64,000 nucleotides of DNA from Hofstenia miamia (lineage: Eukaryota > Xenacoelomorpha > Acoela), in contig SCFE01000005.1 of assembly GCA_004352715.1 (NCBI GenBank), positions 3,416,270-3,480,269 on the forward strand, in the 5' to 3' direction. The position numbers and the translations under genes were made by a program. Shown here in pieces: positions 47,288 through 57,466 of the stretch. The notes beneath the pieces are model-generated. The model saw only the letters and a program-made list of their open reading frames with translations, had not been told where the DNA came from and made no database searches. Numbering within the stretch: position 1 is the stretch's first letter; every line of letters begins with the position of its first letter.

Positions 47288-47849
47288 AACACTCAGACAT
47301 TTTTAATTTTCAGTGGTCAATCAAATTCAGGAAAAACAAGCTTACTTGGGAAATTAATTGATAAAGATTATTTTGATAGATATTCCAAAGCAATCATTTT
47401 TTACCATCACTTCCAACATAATATTTATAGCAAATTTAAAGTGAAAATGAAGTGTGTGGAATTTTTCAAGGAATTTTCAGAAAGTTTACTAGGTGAAAAC
47501 AGGCACTTAAATTGCGGTATTGTATTAATCACCCATTCAGTTTTTTTCAAAGGGACGTTACTAAAGTTTAATTCAGAAAAAGGCTACTGGAATATTTTTG
47601 TTTAATTCAGTGCATGATAGAGCACAGATTAGAATTTTAGGAACCCAGATGGGAATTATGAGTGAATTGTTGGCTGCATATAAAAAGGTCATTAGCAAAC
47701 CATATGGTTATTTTTTTTTAAATTTCACTCAGGACATTCCAAACAAATTACGTCTTTCAACAAACCTTGAAGGTAGACAAATTTTCTATGGAACTGATTC
47801 AAGAATGCATCATTTACAAATTCCTAATGGGATGCTTGAAAAAGTCTAA
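47288..47849 (+). pseudogene. Packaging-type (FtsK/HerA, A32-like) ATPase, frameshifted
   Basis: The open stretch starts after a stop at 47285. It shows a P-loop, SGQSNSGKTS, preceded by a hydrophobic strand (FLIF) as in genome-packaging ATPases of Polintons and related viruses. Further on, GIVLITHSVFFKG corresponds to the family's sensor-like LxxQ/TxS-x-F segment. The frame is broken at about 47600 (TAA at 47603-47605). The following frame holds VHDRAQIRILGTQMG and PYGYFFLNFTQDIPNKLR, matching the family's C-terminal pattern. The acidic Walker B pair (usually hydrophobic-DD) is not visible between these blocks; a deletion there is likely. In intact elements this enzyme would drive DNA into capsids. 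Not functional here. Confidence 0.75.
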
Positions 47850-48003
47850 GATACAACTCCTAGGAGATGATCAAACTTTAAATTTAGTACAAGGGATCAT
47901 TTTTAACATTAAACAAGGAATTATCCCACTTAGTGATGAAAAGACTACATTTCTAAAATACCACCAGTATGTGGAGACTGCACTATTAAAACATTCAAAG
48001 TAA
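47850..48003 (+). CDS. Small helical Polinton-type protein (remnant)
   Basis: About 50 codons, in a different frame from the ATPase end, read KIQLLGDDQTLNLVQGIIFN then IPLSDEKTTFLKYHQYVETA and end in LLKHSK before a stop. The pattern (helix, then G-x-IPLS-x2-K/Q-x3-L-x-KY) recurs in a small uncharacterised protein often found in cnidarian and arthropod Polinton-like insertions. I know the pattern but not its function. No clear start codon of its own is seen. Confidence 0.45.
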
Positions 48004-48120
48004 AAAAAAATTACAATTCTAAGAACATCAAATAGACTAGCATTTTTCAATTGTCTTTACACATTATGATGAACTATATATAATATATAAGCACATTAAA
48101 ATCTCAAATCATTATATACA

Positions 48121-48597
48121 ATGTCCATGGTTGAAATGGTGTTTATTTCTCTGGAAAATTACAATAGATTAACATCAGATTGCTGTCAAGAACAATGTAT
48201 TGACAGTGACAGTATCCAGCTAAAATCAAGTAATCATTATTCTACACAACAACAACAAACCCCTTTCATTCAAGATGATATAAATGTAAAATGCAATGCT
48301 GTTGAATCACCCACTAAAAAACGACAATGTCAACAGGATAACACAACCAGTGATGAATTAAAAAACTTTTTAAACAGTTCAAATACAAGTGTTCTTCTAC
48401 ATGATGATACAATTTATACCAGTGCTGGCTCATTATCATTTACCAAATTCAAAAACACTCTGCAAACACTAAACAAAAGACTAAACCAACGTGTGCATGC
48501 AATTTTAAAAAGTATTGGTACAATCCCTGCCCAACTGGTTAAAAATAATCGCATTTATGAGGCTATAAATAGAAAAGAAATTATGGTTTGGAATTAA
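48121..48597 (+). CDS. Uncharacterised Polinton-associated protein, 158 codons
   Basis: The frame begins MSMVEMVFISLENYNRLTSD, resembling the K-MVLVP-x-YxRL start of a protein family commonly encoded by Polinton-like elements. A glutamine/serine-rich low-complexity linker follows (STQQQQTP at about residue 40). The C-terminal half is helical and ends RIYEAINRKEIMVWN. The frame is intact from ATG to stop. Its end overlaps the start of the integrase fragment by 10 bases in another frame. No catalytic motif is visible and the role is unknown. Confidence 0.5.
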   Translation: MSMVEMVFISLENYNRLTSDCCQEQCIDSDSIQLKSSNHYSTQQQQTPFIQDDINVKCNAVESPTKKRQCQQDNTTSDELKNFLNSSNTSVLLHDDTIYTSAGSLSFTKFKNTLQTLNKRLNQRVHAILKSIGTIPAQLVKNNRIYEAINRKEIMVWN

Positions 48598-48785
48598 TTG
48601 TAATGGATAAACACTTGCACCATTTGTACACTTTGTTAAGATCATCCGCTAGTTTTGGGGTTGTTTATGAGTTGTATTGCAAAGTTAAATTGAAATTCCC
48701 AAAAATAACTCTGGAAAATGTAAGAAATTTCCTTGCTACAAATGATATGTACACTATACACAAGTCAGCTGTGAGAAAATGTTAG
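48588..48785 (+). pseudogene. Polinton integrase, N-terminal fragment
   Basis: The 65-codon frame contains HHLYTLLRSSASFGVVYELY and VRNFLATNDMYTIHKSAVRK. This matches the N-terminal part of Polinton/Maverick integrases (SFGGVxxLYxAVK ... IxxFLxxQDxYTLHKPxRRxF) that precedes the retroviral-type DDE core. The catalytic core is absent: after a stop at 48783-48785 the sequence goes directly to capsid-like coding DNA, so it was deleted. In intact elements this enzyme inserts the element and makes the 6-bp target duplication seen here. Confidence 0.72.
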
Positions 48786-48832
48786 ACCTCTATGGTATTT
48801 CATTAAAATTTAAAACTTTTTGCAATTTATTA

Positions 48833-49203
48833 ATGGTGAAGAATGATTCACAATATGAAATAAACTTGGCCCAGGCTGAAAATCTATTAGGCTTTTACAG
48901 AGATATATCAAGAAATGGTAACAACCACCAATTAAACCTGTGATATTTTTGGCAGAAATCATGTTGTAATGATACACACAGACGTTGTAGAATCTCAGTA
49001 TGTTTGTAGCACTTGTTTGCCAGTGTTGGATTAAATAAAAAATGAATACCATCCCCGTCATACACCATGAAAAACAAAATCTGATGTATAAACCCATTTC
49101 AAAATCATATATCAATAGAATAACAATGAAATTTTTTGCCAAGCAAGGCTATCCAGTGAGATTCAGTGGTACAGGACGATTGCATATCACACTTGATATT
49201 TGA
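48833..49203 (+). pseudogene. Minor-capsid-like protein, C-terminal part (copy A)
   Basis: The sequence is a diverged tandem relative of copy B. It starts with an AENLLGFYRDIS stretch (copy B has AVKMLGFYGKIY) and shows HTDVVESQYVCST against KTNIVEPQFVGST in B. It ends RFSGTGRLHITLDI against EFTGTGRLYITLDI. Several stops and frame changes break it, and the N-terminal half is absent. The Y/F-V-G ... SRSYI ... F-x-G-x-G-R-xxxTL pattern is typical of the penton or minor-capsid-like proteins that accompany Polinton and adintovirus-type elements. Confidence 0.6.
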
Positions 49204-49528
49204 ACAAAAACAGAAAAAAGCTAGTGGCATTGTCAATTGGAAATAATGCTTTTGCACTGATGTAATTTGTGAATAGTGCATAATAAATTGATTTTTCATT
49301 TTTTATTTCACTAGCAAAAACATTAATTTGTACCACTTCACATGCCTCGTTATAAAATACATTTGTGTTTTATTAACTTGATAGTGATTTCTTGTGTGAG
49401 GTAATAATAACATTGTTGATTTTTAGAAAAATTTGTAAATAGTTTTCACTTTTACTAAATAAATACACATGTTTTAAACTAGAGGGTTCACTTGATTAAT
49501 GGGAAACATATAGATTGACGCACAAGTA

Positions 49529-50254
49529 ATGTTTCTTGTAACACTAGTATCTGACAGATATGGAGAAGATGGAGTATGCAGCTCTGCGGGGTTGGGCGAA
49601 TTTACTACATATTTGAATGAACTGATTAATAATGCATGCAACATAGCAGTTATTGATATTGGGTACCCATCAAAATTTCTTAATCTTAAGACACAGTGGT
49701 GGGTTTTGAAAAAAAAAGATGGAACCAAAATTCGTTTGCAGTTTTATTCCAAACATGTGCATAGTTTTGAGGACTTGTATAAAGATATAAACTTCATTCT
49801 TAAACCTGAGGGTGTTTCAATACAATTTAAATTGGTTGGTAGATGCTTACAAGCAACAAACAAGTTGGAATATGAGGTGGATTTAGACCAGGCCGTCAAA
49901 ATGCTAGGATTTTATGGAAAAATTTATCCAAATACAACAACTGATGCCAGCTATGAGTGTGATATAAATGGTGGAAATCATGTTTTAATGGTAAAAACCA
50001 ATATTGTAGAACCTCAATTTGTTGGTAGCACTTGATTACCCCTACTGGATAAATCCCCATTGGTGTTAACACAATTTGCCAAACCAAGTACTATGCCCAT
50101 AATACATTATGAAAAGAAAAATCCAATGCATAAGCCAGTGTCAAGATCATACATTGATAGAATAAATATAAAGTATTGTAGTGAACAAGGTCAGATAATA
50201 GAATTCACAGGGACTGGAAGACTGTATATAACATTGGATATTCACACAGAATGA
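49529..50254 (+). pseudogene. Minor-capsid-like protein (copy B), one in-frame stop
   Basis: A 168-codon frame (49529-50035) is followed, in the same frame, by another open stretch to 50254; a single TGA at 50033-50035 separates them. Near the start there is ELINNACNIAVIDIGYPSKF, the strand-rich pattern (PI-x-L ... W-x-V-x-I-x-YPS) common to minor capsid/penton-like proteins of Polinton-type elements. Later come VHSFEDLYKDINFIL, KTNIVEPQFVGST, KPVSRSYIDRINIKY and the terminal GTGRLYITLDIHTE. In the virus-like context the protein would occupy capsid vertices. It is the best preserved gene of the element. The assignment rests on remembered patterns. Confidence 0.6.
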
Positions 50255-50984
50255 TGGAAAATCAAAAAATTATTTCATTTCATGTTTGTAGTGTTTGTGT
50301 AAACTCTATAGATTTTGTGTTTTTAATTAAATAAATCTATCAATATTATTTTTCCAAGATGTAAAATGTAACACATTGCTCAGTTTTTACGGAGATTGAG
50401 TCAAGGATGGTTGAATTTCTCCGCCATAGGTAAGTTATTTTTACAATTAAATAATACAATTAAGCGAAAATTGAATTCTTGTGCATGTTTAACACAACAT
50501 CTATTATTGGTATAATGTGTAAATAAAATAAATTACAAAAAAAATAATTTACCAAAAACTGTAAAAGAAGCTCTGTTTCCATCATATTGGCAGTGGTGAG
50601 AGAGAGAGAACATGTACAATTCAAATAATGAAATTGTGTTTGATATATTTTACAAAGTAGGTGATTTTGGTCAAATGTCATAGAGCTAATCTCAAAATAA
50701 AAAATTGAGTTTATAAAATAAAATTGTTTGCTTAAAAAAACAAAATTTACCAAAAATATTATAACAAAATAATTGAAAAGAAAAATTATTTTTAAAAGTT
50801 GGCGTGTTGTTTTTAAAAAGTTCATATCACTCTGCCATTCCCTTTGGTCCAATTTTAACATCATGCAGATGCGGTTGAATAAAGTGAATTTAAATTCAGA
50901 ATGTAAGATGAATGATATGGGCTCTAGTTAAAATATCAGCTTGATGTTTTAAAGACAGTTTTCAACATTGGAGCAAATTTGGGT

Positions 50985-52381
50985 AACAAATACATCCACA
51001 GAAAGAACTTGGTATGCTAAATACTTTTGTTTTATTCAGTTATACATGTTTTTTTTGGAATAAATGAATTTTTGCAATGGTTGTTTATCTGATTATACTC
51101 GTTTTATCTCTTTACATCATGCATGATTAAACTAAATTATATATGTTTTTGGTTTATGGATATATTTACATTTAGGTTTTGTTTTTCCTATGTACACATT
51201 TTTTGATTAAAACTAAATTACAAATGTTGAATTATTAAAACTTAAATTGATTTAATTGCTTTTGTTTAATTGCTATAATTGACTGACTAGAATTATTTAG
51301 ACAATGGAAGAGTTGAACACCATGTGGCACATACAATCACATAAACAAGACCTAATAATCAAATAAAATTGAACAACGGTGTGTAAGTAAAGAAAAGATG
51401 CATAAGTCAGCAAATGTGTACAATCTGAAAAAAATCCTGCAAACCAAAAAGAAGTGTAAAGAAAAGATCATTGTGTAAAATCTAATATAAAATAATTTTG
51501 TATATAGAAAATGCATGTGTGTGTATAAATTATATTAATAACATTTTGCATGCATAATATTTAGGAAAAGGAAATTGCATGTTTATGCATTAAACCATGT
51601 TTTTTTCTTTCCAAAAATGTAGGTTGGTTCTAATGTGTCTTACTCATGTAACAAAATATTTCTCGTTTTTCTGTATTTTGAATATTACCAAAAACAAATG
51701 GAATTTTACAATGGAAAAACAGCAACACAATTGAAAAATGGGTTAAAAGTTTGTTTGTTTAGAAACAAAATGTTGTTTTTGTAATTGAAATAATGTGTTT
51801 TGAAAACAAATTAGAGACTTTTTTTGTAAGTTTTCCCGAAAAACAAGATAAACACTGTACTTGTAAGCTTTTTCAAATTATGAAAAACTGATTATTGGTT
51901 GGAAAAAACGTGATATGATAAATGTGTTAACAAGGAATATTAACAAAAACGAAATGCAGTTTTATGAAAGTTCCCAAAAAATGAGTTAAACATTGTATGC
52001 ATGTAATCATGGAAAATGGATCAACAAAGCATAATGTGTGATAATGAGGTATATTAACAAAATGCAATGTAATGTATGCAAACAAGGGTAATGTGTTATA
52101 TAGCCATGTATATTAACATGAAATGAAATTAGTCATTATATCAAAACAGTGTAAACTAAATTGGCCCCAACATGTATATGAATCACCACAAAAATCAATC
52201 ATCTTGTAAAAGTCATGAATCATTGCAAAATCAACCCTCAAAAATATTAATGAGTCAGTAATTACATCACCGCTAGATGGCATTGCAAGCCCCCATTCAA
52301 TATCTGCAAATCTTCAGAGACCATCAGTCAGTGTCCAAAAAGTGATATTTGTGAGATCTCCTCTCCCCGTCCATTACGACT
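50985..52381 (-). repeat. Right terminal inverted repeat of the Polinton-like element
   Basis: Complementary to 43478-44975, collinear with small indels. It contains a segment of about 55-60 bases (around 52275-52335, CGCTAGATGGCATTGCAAGC and following) that the left copy lacks. Confidence 0.9.
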
Positions 52382-52387
52382 ATGGTG
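52382..52387. repeat. Right 6-bp target duplication ATGGTG
   Basis: Identical to the hexamer before the left terminus at 43472-43477. Confidence 0.88.
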
Positions 52388-52858
52388 TCACTCATTGTAA
52401 ATAAAAAGCACATAAAAACAACCATTCATGCTTCAAAATATGGACACATAATCTGAATATACAATAAAAAATATTGTAATTTAAGTATATGTACCTTTTG
52501 CTCTCTTGTTTTTGAAAGTTTATACTAATACTGTCATGAAATTTTCATTTTGTTCAATGCTTATGACAATTGAAGTCACTTAAAGCATTACAAAATCTAA
52601 AGAAGATTTCTTCTTTCATAAAGGTAAAAAACTCTGACTGCTGTATTCACACCCAGGAAGTAGAACAAGTAAATAGAAATATGATGAAATGCCATTTAAA
52701 GTAAAAAATGTTGCATAAATTTGGAAACGTCATGCACAGTGGAATGACATACAAGGTGAAAAAGATGTCTGTTTATAATTGTAAAGTGGGAGGGTATACA
52801 AAACGAAAAATATTCAAGTGTTAAAACATGTACTAATGAAACCATAACAAAGGGAAAA

Positions 52859-53575
52859 GTGTCAGATGTATTAAAGCCTATAGCAATACATCAAACTTTG
52901 AAGTTAAATCAAATTTTTAAAAAAGCATTCATTTTTATTCATCAATCATTCAAAATCATTTACAAATTTACAAAGTTCAATTATATAGTTACTATTTACA
53001 CCAAATTTATAAAACTAATCATGGATACAAAAATATTAGATTTATATTTACTTTTTAAAATTTCTCATTTACTAAATGTTTATCATGCCATATGATGCCA
53101 TCTGAAAATGAGGCCCAGCTAGATGTTCTTGCAATTTTCCAAATAATAAAGATACATATCTTAGGCTCTCAAATAGTGGAGAAATGTTTGTACATAAAAA
53201 ATTTATTGGCATTCTCTCTAATGCTATGCCTTGGACCCTCTATCAAGTTCAAATTTTGTTTAAAAAATGCTCAATCTCTAGATGATTTTGAAATATTTAA
53301 TAGGGAAATTGGGTTAAAATCCACTTTTCACACTTGCATTTTGCGAGATATATATTTTATACTTGAATTCAATGAGAAAACCATTTCTATTATTTCTTAT
53401 TACACTTATTACATTGTATAAGATTGTAAACAACATCAACCCTTATGATAAAATAAATTTCCCTAATCTCAGTAAGATCGCACTCAAAATATTAAACCAG
53501 TTCTTTGTAAAAGAAAATAATGAGAAATTAATTATTACCCCTATAAAAATTGGAATCATTTACCCAGAGAAATAA
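52859..53575 (+). other. Three overlapping unknown open frames
   Basis: Plus-strand frames at 52859-53095, 53092-53421 and 53363-53575 overlap end to end in different frames across about 720 bases of very AT-rich DNA, where long open stretches are unlikely by chance. They read like one former protein broken by two frameshifts, or a mis-assembled stretch. The composition is rich in I, K, N, F and L. I recognise no domain. It lies just outside the right end of the Polinton-like element. Confidence 0.3.
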
Positions 53576-54284
53576 AGTTACTGAATAATTTAAAGATATT
53601 CAAAAACAATGCCATATGATATTAATATAATTCTAGAAAAGAAATAATTGAATTCAAATGGAGGGTTTTCAAGTTTTAGAACCAGGATTATTAAACTAAC
53701 AAATTACAACGCCATAGCCCAACTGATACTTAATGAAAATATATTAATGTTTACTTGTATCCAAATTTAGATCTTTTATCAACTATATCTTGCATCCATC
53801 TAGTATTGAAATATTTAGGAACTGACATTAAAACTCAACCTCTTCTTGACTTCTTGGATAATGTGTTATCTTTACTCTTAGAAAAATATTATATATTTAT
53901 TGCAGTTTGGTAATTAATCTTCCCTTGTTAACCAAATTTCAGTTATTCCAATTATTGAATTTAAAACAAAATTATTTATTATATTAAACATTCATCAAAT
54001 TTTCAACAATACTTGGAAAATAAATATTCAACCAATCATACTTTATTTTTGTTGGTATTTAATTTGTTTTCCAAATTATTAAAAGATATATTATTCATAT
54101 CTATCAACAACATCAGAACACCTTAGCAAATGTGGATGAAATTTTGACATCAAAATTTTAAGATAAAATCCCAAAGATGATTACATCTACAAGCATATGT
54201 GGGAATTCATAAAAGTTTAAGCACATTATTCCTTATAAATCAAATAACAATATGATAAACACTTAAGTTAAACTTACTTTGTAA

Positions 54285-54550
54285 AACATGCAGAAAAGTG
54301 TTAGAAGGCAATAATGTAATACATTAATGAATATGCTGTTGATCTTCACTTGACTTGACGGAAAAATGTACTGGATTTTCCAAAGAATGTTTAGAAATAA
54401 TTTCACAATATGGGAAACATTTTAACATATTTTGCACTGATTGTGTGGCCATTGGGGAAAAAGAAAAATTGGTGGCTGATACCAATGCAAAGCAAACTAA
54501 TCGATTTTAAACAAATGAACAGTATACATTACAATGGGTTACAGATCTTG
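54285..54550 (+). pseudogene. PHD-like cysteine-rich fragment
   Basis: One frame, with a couple of stops, shows LCKTCRKVLEGNNVIH, then KCTGFSKECLEIISQYGKHF and FCTDCVAIGEKEKL. The cysteine/histidine spacing and the aromatic before the last CxxC recall a PHD-type finger as found in transposon and retroelement proteins. It may be the N-terminal part of the transposase remnant that follows, but linkage is not shown. Confidence 0.35.
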
Positions 54551-54651
54551 AAGTAAAACCAGAAGATATTGATGAATGAAATTAAGAAAAACATTGACTT
54601 AATTAATGGTATAAGGAGCTTAAAATTGCGTGAAATTCGGTAAAAAAGGGA

Positions 54652-56422
54652 ATGAAATGCGATGATATCGTAGCAAATCTAAAACAGAACGAATGCGTTA
54701 ACTATCCATATAGGAGTGCATCTTCGTTGGGAAGAGCAGTTGCAAAAGTTCAGAAGTACTTCCTTGTGTCACTTCGAAAAAGAAAAACTGTTATTTCAAA
54801 GCTTGTAAGTCGGCCCTGCTCAACTGGCTCTGTCAATGCCGATGTATGCCGCAAGAAATATAATACATTATCTGATGAATCAAAGAGCTTGGTACACAAA
54901 TACTATATGCGTGATGATATATCACTTCAATCACCTGGTAAACGGGATTACATAATTAGAAATGAAGAAGGAAAATCAAAAGAGCAAAGTCTTTGTCTTC
55001 TTATGAGTGTAGCTGAATGTTTCAATTGCTTTAAGTTGCACTATCCCAATATCAATATCAGTAAATCAAAAATTTTTTATTTAAGACCACCAACAGTCTT
55101 GTTGATCTCAAAAATGCCGAAGAGTACATGCTTATGCAAATATCACAGCAATTTTATATTGCTACTAAGTGCCCTGAATTCGGAGTTGCCTGATGTTTTT
55201 CTGTTGTACAGTAAAAATTTTCTTATAAGTTGCATTTGTTTTTGGAATAAACAGTGCATGTTGCTTAACTGCTCTCTGTGTGCTTCTAAATATGATTCGT
55301 CTTATTTAAATTGCATTGATTCAAGTCAACAAAATGTAAAGATTTGGTGGTGGGAGTGGCAACAAAATGAAAAGAACTGGTATGAAAAGATTCAAAAGGA
55401 GGGAACCAAATACGCCGCGGCATGTAACTTGAAGGAAAAATTGAAACCTTTTCTTTGGCACATTTACGTCAAGATGCAGCAACAAAACTCGTACAAGCAA
55501 ATACAAATGGAAGCAAAGTTATATGAATCAGTAATGTTGTTTGTTCAGGTTGAACAGACAATCATTGGAACGAGTGGTACTGGTTTCAGATGTTTTAGAT
55601 CATGATAAAACTACTGTTTTTGCATTCATTACTACAATATTTTCTATGATATCAAGTAGTTACCCACATGTTCAATCTGTCAACATATTAGTAATGGCCC
55701 GTGTAGCCAATTCAAGAACAAGTTTATAATGAAAACACTGTTTTCAATATGGTTCAATTTATATTCGTTTAAACTGCGATGGAATTTCTTTGTACATCAA
55801 ATGGAAAAGGACCATGCAATGGCTTGGGCGGCACAGTAAAACGGCTTGTTGAAAATATTGTGACATCACATCACCATATTGTTAAAGATGCAGACTCTTT
55901 TGCGCAGGCTTTACGAAAGTGTAACATTAAAGGAAAAGTTATCGTGTTATTGTCTATGAACCTTGAGCATAAACTAGATCAATGCCAGTCTAATATCCCT
56001 GGTGTTACCGGTACAAATAACACACATGTCATTGAAGTTAGCGATTTCAAACTTATTAAAACATCGATGTATAATGGAGAAGAGATGACACTATTTTTTA
56101 ATTTTTCTGGTGGTTTACATTAAAACCTGGTTGCAAGTTTTGAAATTGATAGAGCAATCAAAATTCACGACTATGTTGCAGTAAATTACGATGTTTCTGT
56201 TTATCCCGGGAAATAACTGAAATGGATGACGAAAGCGCAAATATATCAATGATGGAAAGAAGTTCGGTTTCCAGGAAATGGCCAACTAAACCCGATGTTA
56301 TGTTTTATTTGTTTGCTGATATTGTTCGTAAAATCTCTTGTATAGTGTCATGCCCAGGCACATCATCGAGACGTCTCAATTTGTTGAAGTGCCCAGATGT
56401 GGACCATTTATGGTACTATTGA
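54652..56422 (+). pseudogene. Transposase-like protein of an uncharacterised family, decayed
   Basis: Four plus-strand blocks form one former gene. Block 1 (54652-55605) has VCRKKYNTLSDESKSLVHKY, YMRDDISLQSPGKRDYI, MSVAECFNCFKLHYPNINIS, KSKIFYLRPP and CLCKYHSNFILLLSAL. Block 2 (55541-55729) continues in another frame. Block 3 (55779-56123) has FLCTSNGKGPCNGLGGTVKR. Block 4 (56222-56422) is a short C-terminal part with SRKWPTKPDVMFYLFADIVR. The combination of FYxREDISxxSPxKxD, SKFxxLRPxxV, VCLCxxHxN and the GKGPCDGxGGTVKR motif is a recurring set in repetitive proteins of cnidarians and arthropods; I infer a DDE-type transposase but cannot name it. Frames are broken between the blocks. Block 1, at 317 codons, is the longest recognisable transposon frame here. 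Confidence 0.6.
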
Positions 56423-56540
56423 TCAACAACTTTCCTAGAGTTTTTTTGTTTTTTATATATGTCTTTTCATTTACGTTGGTGAATTTTTGTTAATCAAGTT
56501 ACACCGTTGATTTCTTTGGTTAAAATTCAAGAGTACAAAC

Positions 56541-56906
56541 TGTAGTGTCGTGTCACGTAGAGTAGTGTCACAGACCTACTGTTGATAATATGTTAGTAAT
56601 CATCTATGTGATGTGTTGTCTGAGAACGATTGAAATGAAATGGTGTAGAACATGCAAATAGCTTTGCATCCAAAATGAACAATGTGCTAAAATACAGATG
56701 GTGTTTTTAGGTAGTGTAGTGTCACAGTTATATTTGTCAAAATATTCTACAAAATATACAACATTCTGAAAAGCCTGGGTTTCTCCACGCCCTTATCTAA
56801 AATTGTAATTAAAGACTGAAAGGAATTATACACCTATTGCTTTATCAAATTTCATTAAAACTGAATACAATCTTTTAAATAATGCCAAAACGTAGTGTAG
56901 TGTCAC
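56541..56906. repeat. TAGTGTAGTGTCACA repeats
   Basis: TAGTGTCG/TAGTGTCAC motifs recur at 56541-56575 (twice), 56713-56728 and 56893-56906. They follow the transposase remnant and could be its subterminal repeats. I did not find a matching inverted set upstream of 54652. Confidence 0.55.
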
Positions 56907-56921
56907 ATGGAATTGAACATA

Positions 56922-57257
56922 CAGTCACCGCCAAAAGTACTCGATCACCTTGTAAATAACACAAAAATATTTTATTTCACCTATAAAATTTAACAACAGT
57001 TAAATAAAATCAATATTTTGATCCAGATGGGTTAACTATATTATTTTAAAGACATTACATAATAAATACCATGATACACTTTTGATTCGTTTTGGCGTTG
57101 AATGCACTAATGTGCGGCAGTAGTCCTGGGATATTTCGGATATTAAATGATTTATTGACGTGCAATTTTTGGCAGCTATTATCTTCTTCAACCTGGACCA
57201 CAAATGCTCTATCGGGTTTAGATCAGGTGAGGACCCAGGCCACGGATTAGGCGGATG
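56922..57257 (-). pseudogene. Tc1-family transposase C-terminus and element end
   Basis: The element tip CAGTCACCGCCAAAAGTACT is preceded by TA and reads inward. On the minus strand beside the gap, NPWPGSSPDLNPIEHLW carries the final catalytic glutamate of the DDE triad. The conserved tail SEISQDYCRTLVHSTPKRIK follows, then a stop. Tc1 proteins have exactly this order. The N-terminal part and the other tip are lost in the gap at 57258-57432. It is a different Tc1 lineage from the one at 20692-22225. Confidence 0.85.
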
Positions 57258-57432
57258 NNNNNNNNNNNNNNNNNNNNNNNNNNNNNNNNNNNNNNNNNNN
57301 NNNNNNNNNNNNNNNNNNNNNNNNNNNNNNNNNNNNNNNNNNNNNNNNNNNNNNNNNNNNNNNNNNNNNNNNNNNNNNNNNNNNNNNNNNNNNNNNNNNN
57401 NNNNNNNNNNNNNNNNNNNNNNNNNNNNNNNN
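57258..57432. other. Assembly gap next to an (AT)n run
   Basis: 175 N followed by AT repeats to 57462. Confidence 0.99.

Positions 57433-57461
<29 letters not shown>

Positions 57462-57466
<5 letters not shown>

Larger units (their letters stand above)
43478..52381 (+). mobile_element. Polinton/Maverick-like element, 8.9 kb
   Basis: The element has AG...CT termini (AGTAGTAATGGACGGGGAG on the left; complement of the right AGTCGTAATGGACGGGGAG), terminal inverted repeats of about 1.4-1.5 kb, and a perfect 6-bp target duplication. Its genes all lie on the plus strand between 47.3 and 50.3 kb: a packaging-type ATPase, a small helical protein, a 158-codon protein, the integrase N-terminal part, and two minor-capsid-like genes. 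Full Polintons are usually 15-20 kb and carry DNA polymerase B, a protease and a major capsid gene; none was recognised here, and only 395 N lie inside. It looks like an internally deleted, decayed copy of an endogenous virus-like element. Confidence 0.88.

Noticed and set aside
48810-49299. Minus-strand genes opposite the capsid-like copy A
   Set aside because: They are antisense shadows of the degenerate plus-strand copy, whose homology with copy B is on the plus strand.
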